A stretch of DNA of 64,000 nt from positions 37,818 through 101,817 of the forward strand of contig LYSV01000004.1 of NCBI GenBank assembly GCA_001657315.1. The letters run 5' to 3'. Origin of the DNA: Flammeovirgaceae bacterium BBD 1991-12 (lineage in GTDB: Bacteria > Bacteroidota > Bacteroidia > Cytophagales > Cyclobacteriaceae). The notes under the pieces are model-generated. The model searched no databases, was not told the DNA's origin, and saw only the letters and a program-made list of their open reading frames with translations. Below are positions 23,616-33,800 of the stretch, piece by piece; position 1 is the stretch's first letter, and every line of letters starts with the position of its first letter. The position numbers and the translations under genes are program-made.

Positions 23616-26600
23616 CTATTTCTTCAACAGTTTTTGTACATCCCGGGCGGCCTTGGAGGCATACCAGTTTTGCCAGTCCTGTACTTTCCATACTTCATTG
23701 ATTTTGGAGCGCAGTTCCCCTGCTTCGGTCCCGGAAACTGTTTCCTCCAGTGCCTTCTTCACATCCTTCGCAACTTTGTCATGATCCGAAGCAATTTGCT
23801 GGTCGGTGAAGTACGCCGTAACATTGCTCATTAGGGTAAGGTATCTGTCCTTGCCTGCTTCAGACCGTGCCCGTTGATAGCCCTGCTGCAGTATTTTCAT
23901 TAAGCCGGTGTAGATATCGGGAGCAGCAGGAGAAGAAAGAAAAAGTACTGATCGTTGATAAGCTTCAGAAGCTCTGAACTTAGCATCTCCAATCTCCTCA
24001 ATATTGCTCTTGTACGCAGCGATCCGTTGACGAATACCCTGAGCAATCTCTTCTTCCGTGAGCGTCTCTTTAGTGACAACCGGTTCCTTACCTGCCTCTT
24101 CCTTTGGCTCCGCCACATTCACATCTATTGCCGGTTGTACTCCTTTAAAGACGGACGGTAACTTCGCCCTGGAGATGGTAAGGATATTCCCGAGACCTGA
24201 AAAGGTAAATCCTTTTTCAACCCCAAGTGATCCCAGGAATTCGGAGCCATAAGCTACCTCGCGATCATTGTGAAAGCAGTAGTTGATCATGAGGTTGGTT
24301 TTATCAACTGTACCGGGCAGGTCGCAATTGCAATCGTCATCATCTTCATCCGGCAGTTCGGGATCCGAGCTGACCAGATCACCTATACAGCTTATCAGAT
24401 CACAAAGCGGATCACCCTCCTGGCATAACGGTTTGCAGCTTTTCCACCTCAGCCATCGTCTGTATTCTTCTTCGAACTTGCACATAAGCCCCGGACCCAA
24501 CCATAAGATATTCAGCGCAACATGGGCTGGCGCTTCTCTTCTCAGCATATTCTGAAGAATGTCACGGTTTTCCAGCCTGCGGAAGCGTTTGGTCCAGCCC
24601 GGCAGTACCACGGTAGCCCAGAAGGAGTATGGGTCAGCCCCGGGAATGTATTCCTTTACTTCCGGCACTTCATTATCTGATCTGTCCTCACTACAGGGAT
24701 CCTTTTCCGGTAAAGGAATATCCAGTGTGCAGTCGGGATCCGGCCAGGGCGTAAGGAAGCATTCGCAGTCCCTGGAAGTCTGTGGCCTCAACAAAATATG
24801 TTCTACAAGGTGCATCCCTTCCAGGTTGGTGCAGGCCATTATTCTACTCAGCGCCTCATCCACTTCCGGCTTCAAACCGTAACGCTGAGGGTGCGAAGCC
24901 AGTACCTGGGACGGATCAGTCAGGCTGATCTTAAAGCTATCGCAGTTCTCACCTTCTATGATCTCATAATGTATTTTGTCCTGGGAAAGGTCATAGGCAT
25001 GATCAAAGGCCTCCCGCACCTCATCCTGAGTGGGATAATGTTTGTTGCTTTTCCATAGAACAGACGGTCCTGTGGGATCCGGCGCTGACGTGGTGTCAAA
25101 CAGCCGGAAAAAATACCCTTTGCTATCCTTGAGCAATGGAAATTCCAAAGCCCGTCTGATCAACTGCGCAGTGTCCAGGTCATCCCCGGGATACCTTGCG
25201 ATCAGATCCTCCCCGGTAGGTGTGGCAAAATTCCTGTTTTTAGTGAATAAGGCGATACTGCCATCACTGGTGCCATAAAAGCTTTCCTCTCTGGCAAGTT
25301 CGGTGACCAGCCATGCGGCATTTTCAGCCTCATCGTGCGTTGAATATTCCTGCTGACTTCTCCACAAGGTCTGCTCATTTCCGGTACTGATGGCAAAGCC
25401 CCATACCCCTGTATTCTCACCCAGAGAAAAGACACTGATGTATTGCTGTTCAGGTGCGCTCTTGATCGTATTGTTGTAGATACTTTCCAGGCGTTGCTCT
25501 GCCTGCTCCCTTTGGTAGAGTACAACGGGATGACAGGCCATTTCGTAGTCCGGCAAGACCACGCGTATTATAAAGTAGCACTTCTCTTCATCCCAAAATA
25601 TGTGACACGCTTCAGGGTCACAGGCTACTTTTAGTACTGACTCCAGTGCCTGCCATGCCTCCGCTTCAGTGGGATAACCCTGCTCACTTTCCAGCAGTAT
25701 CTCGCGGATCACCAGCTCGTAACAGCATTTGTCCTTATTGTACTGATGATGATAATTGCCCTTGTAGTTGAGCAGCTTCAGGAAAAGCCGGAAGGCTGTG
25801 CGCGTCGCTTCAGGTGTGTCATAACACTCCTTACTTTTCCATGCCTCCTTGCATTCATCCCCCTCATCGCGGTGAGGGTTGATCAGATGAAAATAATAGC
25901 AGATCTCCTCATAATTCCTGCAATCTTCTTCTTTCACTGTGATCTGCATCCTTATTGGATAGCTACAGGCCAGATCGGCCAGTTGCTCAATACTGTACTT
26001 CTCAAGTGCCGACTGGCTCACAACAGCGATAGGCTGCTTTTTACCTGAACAGGGACCGGTGTTGTGTTCAAACTCCTCCCCGGTCAGTATGACTGGCGCA
26101 TTATCCGGATCATAGGGGCCATAGTTACCGGCATCGGAGGCCTTGTGGATGACCAGCAGGTGGAGCTCATCAAAGGCAGTTCTGGCCTCTTCCTCCGTCG
26201 GGTAGCCCTGATAGCTTTTGAAATAGATCTGACCACTGTGCTGGTCCCGTAGCAGAAAGTGATACAGGTTCCCTATCTTTTCACAAATGTCCCCGCCGAG
26301 GCATATTTCAAGATAAGGGAACCCGGCCTGTGCTATCCCGTAAAGCCTTTCCAGTGTGTCCCGCAATGGCTCAGCCTCACAGGAACATGGATACCACGCG
26401 ATGCATTCATCCTTTTTCACTGCCCTGTATACAAAGTTCCCTCCTACAACCCCCGGTGTTCTCAGTACGGCCTTCTCTACATTTTTTATGGCAGTCTTCA
26501 TCACATTGGCATACTCCACTGCTGAAGCAAGATATTCCTTCGCCGCCTTCTCCACAGCAGATAATTCCTCCGATGAAAAAACATCCGGGCTTTCTCCCCA

Positions 26601-29600
26601 TACCTTTTCCTTGCCACTGATGAGCTTTAATCTGGCGCCACTTCCTTCTGTATGTTCAGCCTTAATTTTTACTTTGGAAAGATGATCTGTAAAATCTCTG
26701 TACCCCTGCCGGGCCTGCTGCTCTGAATCAAAGCCTTCACTACCCTGCATCAATGTACTCCACTCTCCGGCGTATGAGAGCCATCCGTACCGGTATTTCC
26801 ACTGATGAGGATAATCCTCTACTGAAACCGCATAGCGATGTGGTGCAAAATAGTTCGTAATCCTTCCAATGATCCTGTCACCTTCATCCCATTTTACATA
26901 ATCATAGGGATACGCAGCCACTGGCCGGCCGTTTTCATTGTTCAGGGTCAGGTGATGGGAATAACCACCGGTTTCCGTGGTCTTTTCGTAGTTCTTTGGA
27001 TCACTGACGTACCTCAGCATATCCGTGAAACCTTCCACAGCCTGCTCTTCCGTAGCAAAGCTTTCTTCCGAAGCCAGCAGTATTTCACCCGATTGTTTTA
27101 ACTGATAAATATATTCCCTGGCAGCCGTAAAGGGCTGACGGGTGGCTTTCAGGATCTTCAGCGTAGCTTCCAGCGCCTTGTCCCGTTCGGCTTCGGTATT
27201 GTAATTGAAGGGATGCTGCGCAAGAAAACGACTACCTTTGGCTCGAATGAGGAAGCTGAAGTTGAGATTGGCCTCATCTCCGGTGGGATAATAGGCAGTT
27301 TTACGCCTGGCAGTATCCAGCAGTTCATGAATAGCGTCAATGGCTCCCGCTTTGGAACGATAGATTGCATAGCTGGCTAAAACGGCATCCTGGTCATTCT
27401 CCTCCTGTGGTATGGTATACTGATAGCCGGTCTCACCTTCCGTGATCACAAAGCCCCGTCTTTCCCATGCTGCATTGATCTGCGGGATCAAAGCCCGCGC
27501 TTCTTCTTCGGAGGCATGCAGTACGGGTGACGTGGCCAGTGTTTCCTGAGCAGTAGCCACGGCGAGCTGATAGCCACCTCCTTCAAGTGTCAGTATTTTA
27601 AAGTTCTCTTCTTTTTGAATGAGCTTCCTCACCTTGTCAGCAGCGGCCTGTGCTTTGCGGGTATCATCATAAAGCACATGGCTTTGCAGCAGGGTATCAT
27701 CATCATTCCAAAGCTCCCAGGCATAGGCCTCCGTCTTTTGGCGCAACCAGGTGTGACCTGTTCCTGCACTACTGATGAACTGGTCCAGTTTGTATTTTAC
27801 ATTATCACGCGCTCTGTCCTCACCAAAAATGCCACGTGCCAGTGTAGTGCCACCCTGGTCACGGATCTCTACCCCATAAGACCCGTCACGATCGGCACTT
27901 TCGAGTGTCAGCGTGTCAGGATCAAAATCAAGGAACCTCAACAACCCCTGCCGTGCCTCCTCTTCATTGTTAAATGCCTCCGTACTTTTCACCCATGTCA
28001 GTGCATCCTGACCTGCCAGTGCCCACCGGTATTGACCGGTAACGTACTGGTCCGAACTGCCAAGTGACTGCCTGTCCAGAAAAACACTATCTTCTGAGGT
28101 GGGCAGTAACTGGTACTTCACCCGGTCAACATCATCATCAATCCATAGCTGATTGTTGATCTTTTCAGCGAAAGTGTTGCGGTCCTTTTCAGCCAGCTCG
28201 GGACTGGCATATTGCTTACGGCTCTGTTTGAGTCGCACTCCGGCAGCGCTAACGAGGGTGAGGCGACTTACATATTCGGTGACTCGAATATTTTCACTGA
28301 TACTTCCAGGGCTTAAATAGGTAGTGAGTTTTTTGATGTGAAGGTCCCTTTCCACTCTGTTGTCAAAGTCCCTGGTATAGGAAACCATACCCTGCGGATG
28401 CCTGACCATGATCCCGAATTTGTTTTCTTCGGGCCGGTCCTCTGTGAGAAAACTGCCTGCCTCGCCTACGGTATTTATAAAGCTCTCATAGGCCTTGCGG
28501 GCCTCATCACGGGATTTGTATTTTTCTACACTGCGAAAAAGGACATTGCCTTCTGCATCGGGTATCTCGTATACATATTCATCATCATACTGGTGGATCC
28601 CGAAATTACAGAGTGTCTGCCTTTTCGCACTTTCCATACAGGATTTGGCGGCCACCCTTTTTTCAAGACCGGAGATATTTTCATTATCCCAACCGTTGAG
28701 CTGATAGTTGAACGCCCTACCCCGGTCACGGTTGATCTCCGGATAGTCGGAGAGGAAGAGAGCCTTGCACTCATTTTCCTGCTCTTTCAGTGCAGTCTGG
28801 TTTAGAGGGTCAGGGTTACCCTGCCCGTAGGCGAGTAGCGCATAATCCGTAAAGTCCTCTGCGAACCGGTCAAGCAGATGATCGAGGAACATTCCACGAC
28901 GCTCAACATAGGTGTTCTTATCCTCTAAAATAGACTGGAGGTAGTTCAGGTATTCTACAGGCTTGTAAATGAGCTCAAAGGTGAATTCGTTGTTGTCATA
29001 GTCGTTAACTCTCAGCCAGGTATTCTCCAGTGTGGCGAGGAAGGCAACCGTTTTGGCTGCCTGTTGGGCATCCGAATGGCTTTTATAGGTCCGTTTGCTA
29101 TGCAGATGGATGGAGCCTACGGAGGTGACAATAGAAAAAATGAAGCCACACTCGTCGGGTACAATATGGATCTGATATTCATTCTGCCTGAATTCTCTTT
29201 GCAATTGGCAAATGCCAACTTCCCTTTCATCATAGGTAGGAAATGTTACAGGCAAAAACTGAGCCTCCTCCACGGTACCCTTTTCCGACATATCCATACT
29301 TACGGGCAGGGCCAGTACCGTATTTTCGACCCACCCTGCGGACACCTCAAAATTGTCTGTATAAAAACGGACGAGCTTATCGATCTGAGGCACGGTATCC
29401 ACCTCACCACCAAAGTAGGTGTGACGACTGGCTTCAGGGCGCAGACTATCTGGCTGAAAGGAGAACAGGTCCCTCAGATGCGAGAGCTGTGAGAGATAGT
29501 TGGCGAGCAATTGATCATAAAAGAGCAGGTACCCTTTTAATTGCAGGGCCTGGGCTTTGCGTTTGTCAGTGGCATCCGATGGCAATCCCCCTTCTCCAAT

Positions 29601-30875
29601 AGCATAGGTTCGCGGAAACTCGTTTTGAATGGAATAGTAGTCATCCAGCTCAGGCAGGTGAGTGCTCTGTGGAATAGTTTTGTCCAACGCGTCCAGGAAG
29701 CGGAGTTTCTTGTTGGAGGAAATGTACTCCCCAAAAAGCGCATTTACTCTTGTGCGGTTGGTTTTTACACCATTGGCTCCCTCCTTGCTAAATTCGAAGC
29801 AGGTTTCTTCAGCACAAAATACCGGTACATGGTCTTTAGCGAGCCGGTGTACCCAGTAATCGCATGATGCCGGATTACCTGCTGATCCATAGCTTTTGAG
29901 CTTCAGGTTCGTTACCGAAACAACTCCTTCTATGCTTCCGATCAGGGAATACACATCGGACAGATAGATCTCTTTTTTTTGTTCTGCCTTCTCCAGCTCT
30001 TCTTCCTTAATGAACCCATAGCTTTCTTGCAGCCACGGCCGGCCAGAGAAGATCTTTTCCACCGGAACACCCTGATCCAGCATTTCCTCCAGTGTATAAA
30101 AATGGATGGTAGGGGAGAGAAATTCGTACAATGCCTTGAATATCTCCACATGTACCTTTTCCGCATCGGCTTCGGGGGCCAGCACTATATTTCCACAAAA
30201 GCTGATCTCTTCCTCACATAAAACATGGATTTTGACAAAGTCCTCACAAAGATTCCGGTGAGCATGCAGCTTCTCTTTGACGGCTGTAATAATCTGCTCC
30301 ACCTCCCCGGGGTCATAATTAGACGGGCATGAGATACCCGGCCGCTCAAGTTCAAGATATACGTTGTAAAGTCCATTGAGTGTGAACTGGTCATCTGGCT
30401 GGTCAGAACCCGAATCACAGCTTAATTCATAGCCCATTTCATTACCATCGTTACTGAAAGTCCTTTTGAGATAAAGCTGGTGTTCTTCTGAAATTTCCAG
30501 CCAGGCGTTCCGTATTCCAGGGGTATCGATCAGCAGCTTACGGTAGTCCATGACAGTCACCGGATTGCACGTAAGCACCTGCCCGGGTGTGAAAAAATTG
30601 TCTTCCTTCGGGTATGGCCCTGTACGTCTGTCAAGAGCAAGTATGTCCTGGATCGGGAGCTGAGTACGATACCCCAGGTCGATCAATGCATAGCACAGCA
30701 TCTCCAGTATGGTGATGCCCGGATCATGTACATTGTGGTCTGTCCACAGCTTACCTGACAGGTTACCGAGATGTGTGATACCTGTACTGCGCAGTAACTG
30801 AAAATCGAGGTACTCCGGGAAATCCGGATCATTCTTCAGTATCGTCTTATTATCGTTTTCAGTTGATATCTCCAT
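23616..30875 (-). CDS. giant second baseplate protein with YegP-like repeat array (Afp12-like position), 2419 aa
   Basis: The N-terminus has LWTDHNVHDPGITILEMLCYALIDLG (about 43-68, split here for reading), a motif seen in Bacteroidota eCIS baseplate proteins. Residues about 565-2015 hold roughly 20 copies of a 45-60-residue unit: two or three strands, then a [YF]-x-[ST]-x-[ED]-E-A-R-x-A helix, resembling YegP/DUF1508 repeats. The C-terminal part has EGMHLVEHILLRP (2019-2031) and a segment REAPAHVALNILWL (2113-2126) followed by a FEEEYRRWL stretch, also typical of this family. Cys-rich patches lie at about 1490-1780 and 2036-2200. Start overlaps the end of the baseplate J-type gene by 17 bp. 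Role: baseplate wedge and possibly the cage. Confidence 0.8.
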   Translation of the reverse strand: MEISTENDNKTILKNDPDFPEYLDFQLLRSTGITHLGNLSGKLWTDHNVHDPGITILEMLCYALIDLGYRTQLPIQDILALDRRTGPYPKEDNFFTPGQVLTCNPVTVMDYRKLLIDTPGIRNAWLEISEEHQLYLKRTFSNDGNEMGYELSCDSGSDQPDDQFTLNGLYNVYLELERPGISCPSNYDPGEVEQIITAVKEKLHAHRNLCEDFVKIHVLCEEEISFCGNIVLAPEADAEKVHVEIFKALYEFLSPTIHFYTLEEMLDQGVPVEKIFSGRPWLQESYGFIKEEELEKAEQKKEIYLSDVYSLIGSIEGVVSVTNLKLKSYGSAGNPASCDYWVHRLAKDHVPVFCAEETCFEFSKEGANGVKTNRTRVNALFGEYISSNKKLRFLDALDKTIPQSTHLPELDDYYSIQNEFPRTYAIGEGGLPSDATDKRKAQALQLKGYLLFYDQLLANYLSQLSHLRDLFSFQPDSLRPEASRHTYFGGEVDTVPQIDKLVRFYTDNFEVSAGWVENTVLALPVSMDMSEKGTVEEAQFLPVTFPTYDEREVGICQLQREFRQNEYQIHIVPDECGFIFSIVTSVGSIHLHSKRTYKSHSDAQQAAKTVAFLATLENTWLRVNDYDNNEFTFELIYKPVEYLNYLQSILEDKNTYVERRGMFLDHLLDRFAEDFTDYALLAYGQGNPDPLNQTALKEQENECKALFLSDYPEINRDRGRAFNYQLNGWDNENISGLEKRVAAKSCMESAKRQTLCNFGIHQYDDEYVYEIPDAEGNVLFRSVEKYKSRDEARKAYESFINTVGEAGSFLTEDRPEENKFGIMVRHPQGMVSYTRDFDNRVERDLHIKKLTTYLSPGSISENIRVTEYVSRLTLVSAAGVRLKQSRKQYASPELAEKDRNTFAEKINNQLWIDDDVDRVKYQLLPTSEDSVFLDRQSLGSSDQYVTGQYRWALAGQDALTWVKSTEAFNNEEEARQGLLRFLDFDPDTLTLESADRDGSYGVEIRDQGGTTLARGIFGEDRARDNVKYKLDQFISSAGTGHTWLRQKTEAYAWELWNDDDTLLQSHVLYDDTRKAQAAADKVRKLIQKEENFKILTLEGGGYQLAVATAQETLATSPVLHASEEEARALIPQINAAWERRGFVITEGETGYQYTIPQEENDQDAVLASYAIYRSKAGAIDAIHELLDTARRKTAYYPTGDEANLNFSFLIRAKGSRFLAQHPFNYNTEAERDKALEATLKILKATRQPFTAAREYIYQLKQSGEILLASEESFATEEQAVEGFTDMLRYVSDPKNYEKTTETGGYSHHLTLNNENGRPVAAYPYDYVKWDEGDRIIGRITNYFAPHRYAVSVEDYPHQWKYRYGWLSYAGEWSTLMQGSEGFDSEQQARQGYRDFTDHLSKVKIKAEHTEGSGARLKLISGKEKVWGESPDVFSSEELSAVEKAAKEYLASAVEYANVMKTAIKNVEKAVLRTPGVVGGNFVYRAVKKDECIAWYPCSCEAEPLRDTLERLYGIAQAGFPYLEICLGGDICEKIGNLYHFLLRDQHSGQIYFKSYQGYPTEEEARTAFDELHLLVIHKASDAGNYGPYDPDNAPVILTGEEFEHNTGPCSGKKQPIAVVSQSALEKYSIEQLADLACSYPIRMQITVKEEDCRNYEEICYYFHLINPHRDEGDECKEAWKSKECYDTPEATRTAFRLFLKLLNYKGNYHHQYNKDKCCYELVIREILLESEQGYPTEAEAWQALESVLKVACDPEACHIFWDEEKCYFIIRVVLPDYEMACHPVVLYQREQAEQRLESIYNNTIKSAPEQQYISVFSLGENTGVWGFAISTGNEQTLWRSQQEYSTHDEAENAAWLVTELAREESFYGTSDGSIALFTKNRNFATPTGEDLIARYPGDDLDTAQLIRRALEFPLLKDSKGYFFRLFDTTSAPDPTGPSVLWKSNKHYPTQDEVREAFDHAYDLSQDKIHYEIIEGENCDSFKISLTDPSQVLASHPQRYGLKPEVDEALSRIMACTNLEGMHLVEHILLRPQTSRDCECFLTPWPDPDCTLDIPLPEKDPCSEDRSDNEVPEVKEYIPGADPYSFWATVVLPGWTKRFRRLENRDILQNMLRREAPAHVALNILWLGPGLMCKFEEEYRRWLRWKSCKPLCQEGDPLCDLISCIGDLVSSDPELPDEDDDDCNCDLPGTVDKTNLMINYCFHNDREVAYGSEFLGSLGVEKGFTFSGLGNILTISRAKLPSVFKGVQPAIDVNVAEPKEEAGKEPVVTKETLTEEEIAQGIRQRIAAYKSNIEEIGDAKFRASEAYQRSVLFLSSPAAPDIYTGLMKILQQGYQRARSEAGKDRYLTLMSNVTAYFTDQQIASDHDKVAKDVKKALEETVSGTEAGELRSKINEVWKVQDWQNWYASKAARDVQKLLKK

Positions 30876-33800
30876 GGTTGTCTACAGGTTCACATTGATG
30901 AAAGGGTACTACATTGTTACACTCACCGACTGGTTCCGGACAAGCCGGAAGACAGGTAACGATCGTGATCTCTCCAGCTACCAGTACAGAACGGGCGGTC
31001 ATGGGAGCGATCTTTTCCAGCGATGACTTTCTCAGGTCACGTCCCGGTTCACCTTCACAAGGGCACAGCTCCACAGATTTTGTATGGCAGCTTTCGTCCA
31101 TATCCTCTTCATGGATCATTTGAAGCTCCAGTACATGATCCACATACTCACGACTTTCAATAAAAAGCAGGACGGACGACAGGCTTACGCTTCGGCCAAA
31201 TACCAGCTGATCACAGGTGCCCTCCACCCACGGCGAATAGAAAAGCCTGAGTTCTTCTTCAAGTTTTTCCCTGAAATAGTTCTCATCCCTGCCAGGCCTC
31301 AGCACTACCCTTACGCCGGTATTTATCTTTTCATAGCGAGGGTTGCTGGCTTTGATCCTGGTAAAAGGTGACACCTTATCTGCCAGAAAGTCTTCGATCC
31401 TGTTGAGCTTGCTTACGGGCAGTTCCGGAGCAAAACGGTCTTCATAAGGCAATTGGGTGATATCCGCTACCACAGCCAGCAGCACAAATCCCGGCGCCAG
31501 TTCCAGATCAAGTTTGTACTTCCGGGCCGATAGTCCATGCGTATGCTGGATACATTTACAAAGGCAGACCTCTCGAAACTCATTCATGACCATACGCTCA
31601 TAACCGAAAGCGGCTATACCTCTGCCCTTGTGATGCAGGTGCTCACTTACCCGGGTGTAGAAGTCATCAGAAGCAGTTTTGCCATTGAATGAAGCGTATG
31701 GCTGATCTACTTTTTTAACATTGGCGTCCGCAATCTGCAGTTTTGAAATGCTGCCGGCATCCAATGGCTCGCCAAGTCTGTTGAGGTCATTGTTTTCCTG
31801 CACGGAGAATGTGGCCTGAACTGCCTGGGTGTGAATGCCCAGGGTTTCTGCCACAGCTTTCACATTCTTTTGGGCGGAGGCCCTGAACCAACCGAGGCCG
31901 TCCGGCATAATGGTGTGCCCTTTGAGCGACATATCCTTTGGCACGGCTATTTTGATGATCCCTGATCTGGTCAGGTTATCCGTATCATCATCGAGGATCT
32001 CAAAGCCTGTTCGGAGTGGCTGCCACTGATTGTTCCTAAGATAAGCCCAATCAATAACTGCCTCGTCTATCTCACTGTCGGCGGTGGTCTCCGCCAGTTG
32101 GAACAGAATGTTCAGATTATTCCCGGGTACAAGGTTTTCCACACCCAGGAAAAGGGATCCTTCATCCGTATAAACCGGTAGAAGAGTAGGTTGCTGGGTG
32201 ATGTCCCGGGTGAGATAGGTGCTCTCATAGGGGTAAAGATGTGTAAGGTCAATATTCTCCTGAGTGGCACAGGCGGTGTAATCGAGGGATATATCCTTGA
32301 TCACAGGTGTATAGGGCTCGTTGGGAATAAGCACCTTTTTTGCTTCAGGCAAGTTGCCTAAAATATCCGTCTGGGCGAGAGCATCCACAGCTACCTGTAT
32401 TTTGGGTTCAAGCCTTTCTTTTACCTTTTCTACAACATTTCCAAGCGTAATGCCGGACACATTAAGAAAGGTTTCAAAAACCGTATTCACACGATCATAA
32501 ATGTTTTTGAGCTCAGCAACATCTGCCACCTGCAAAATATCACCTGCTGCAAGAGGGAGAGTGCCAATGAAATTCAGAACATCATTTGTGGCATCCAACA
32601 AATTCGTAAGGTCTGTATCACTGTTGACGGCATCCAGGAGTTCCTCAATAGCATCTCGTATATCCTGGAACAACTGATCAAGGGCATCGTCAATAATACT
32701 CTGACTGATGCCAAACAATATCCCTTGCAGATCGATGAAGAGTAAATTCAAATTGAACACATGAGGCGCACCCAGGGTATCTTCGTATACAGCGTCATCT
32801 ATCAGATCCTCCTCTTTTCCTGTAAAGCGTCCAAAAGCCATCATCTGACGAGCCAGTACAAAGGCATAATCCTTATGCAGGAAGTCCTGGTTTTCAAGGG
32901 TGAGCCTGAGAAATCCATCTCTGGCATCCACAGTAAACTGCTCCAGTGGACTGGAAACGTCCCTGAATTTTTTAATATGATCAAAATCCTGATGGAATAC
33001 CTGCACGGTTTGTTCATAGACAGGCAAACCGTCCGGATCCTGATTAAAGTTTTCACAGTGGGTTTCAGTCAAGGAAGACCTGAAGAGATAGCGATTGTTA
33101 TGTTTGGTAACAGGGTGTGGCTCTATTAACCCACCTGTTGCCGGGTCATGATCAATATTTTTATTATTCTGGGTTTCCCTGTACCATTGGCCATCCTGCC
33201 GCACTGCTGCATTGATCTCAAATTCGTCTTCGTTCAACCCAAATACCTTGGTAGCGCCTATTCCATTGACGACATAGGCCTTGTAGTATTCGTTGAAATT
33301 GCTGGGCTTATCCTTCCAGTTGATATTGATCCATACATTCTCCCAGTCCTTGCAGAAGACTTCCTTGCTTCCGATGTAGAAATTGGGTCCCTCAAGATTC
33401 TGTGCACAATAGTTTTTTTGTACAGCGTTCAATAGTGCATTGATGATTGCCTTATCGGCATTTACAGGGATATTATCGACGAAATCGTCCCTGTCCTGCT
33501 GGGTTACTCCAATAAAGTATTGATCTGAAGTACCGAGCAGGCTCTCAAGATGGCTCTTTGTGGTATTGGTTATGCCTGCTGCATCTGCATCATCGATGAA
33601 GTCCTGACTGATGCAGTAGGCCTTGGAGGGATTTACTACGGTGAAATCAGCGATGTCGGGCCGGGTACCGAAGGGATAAATGGCACCATTGACATCCATC
33701 ACATTCTCATCATTTTGTAAAATCAGGTTCTTCAGACCACAAACGGAAACATCAATCTTGCTTTCTGTAATTTCCAACCCTCTCAAGTACTCATAGACAG

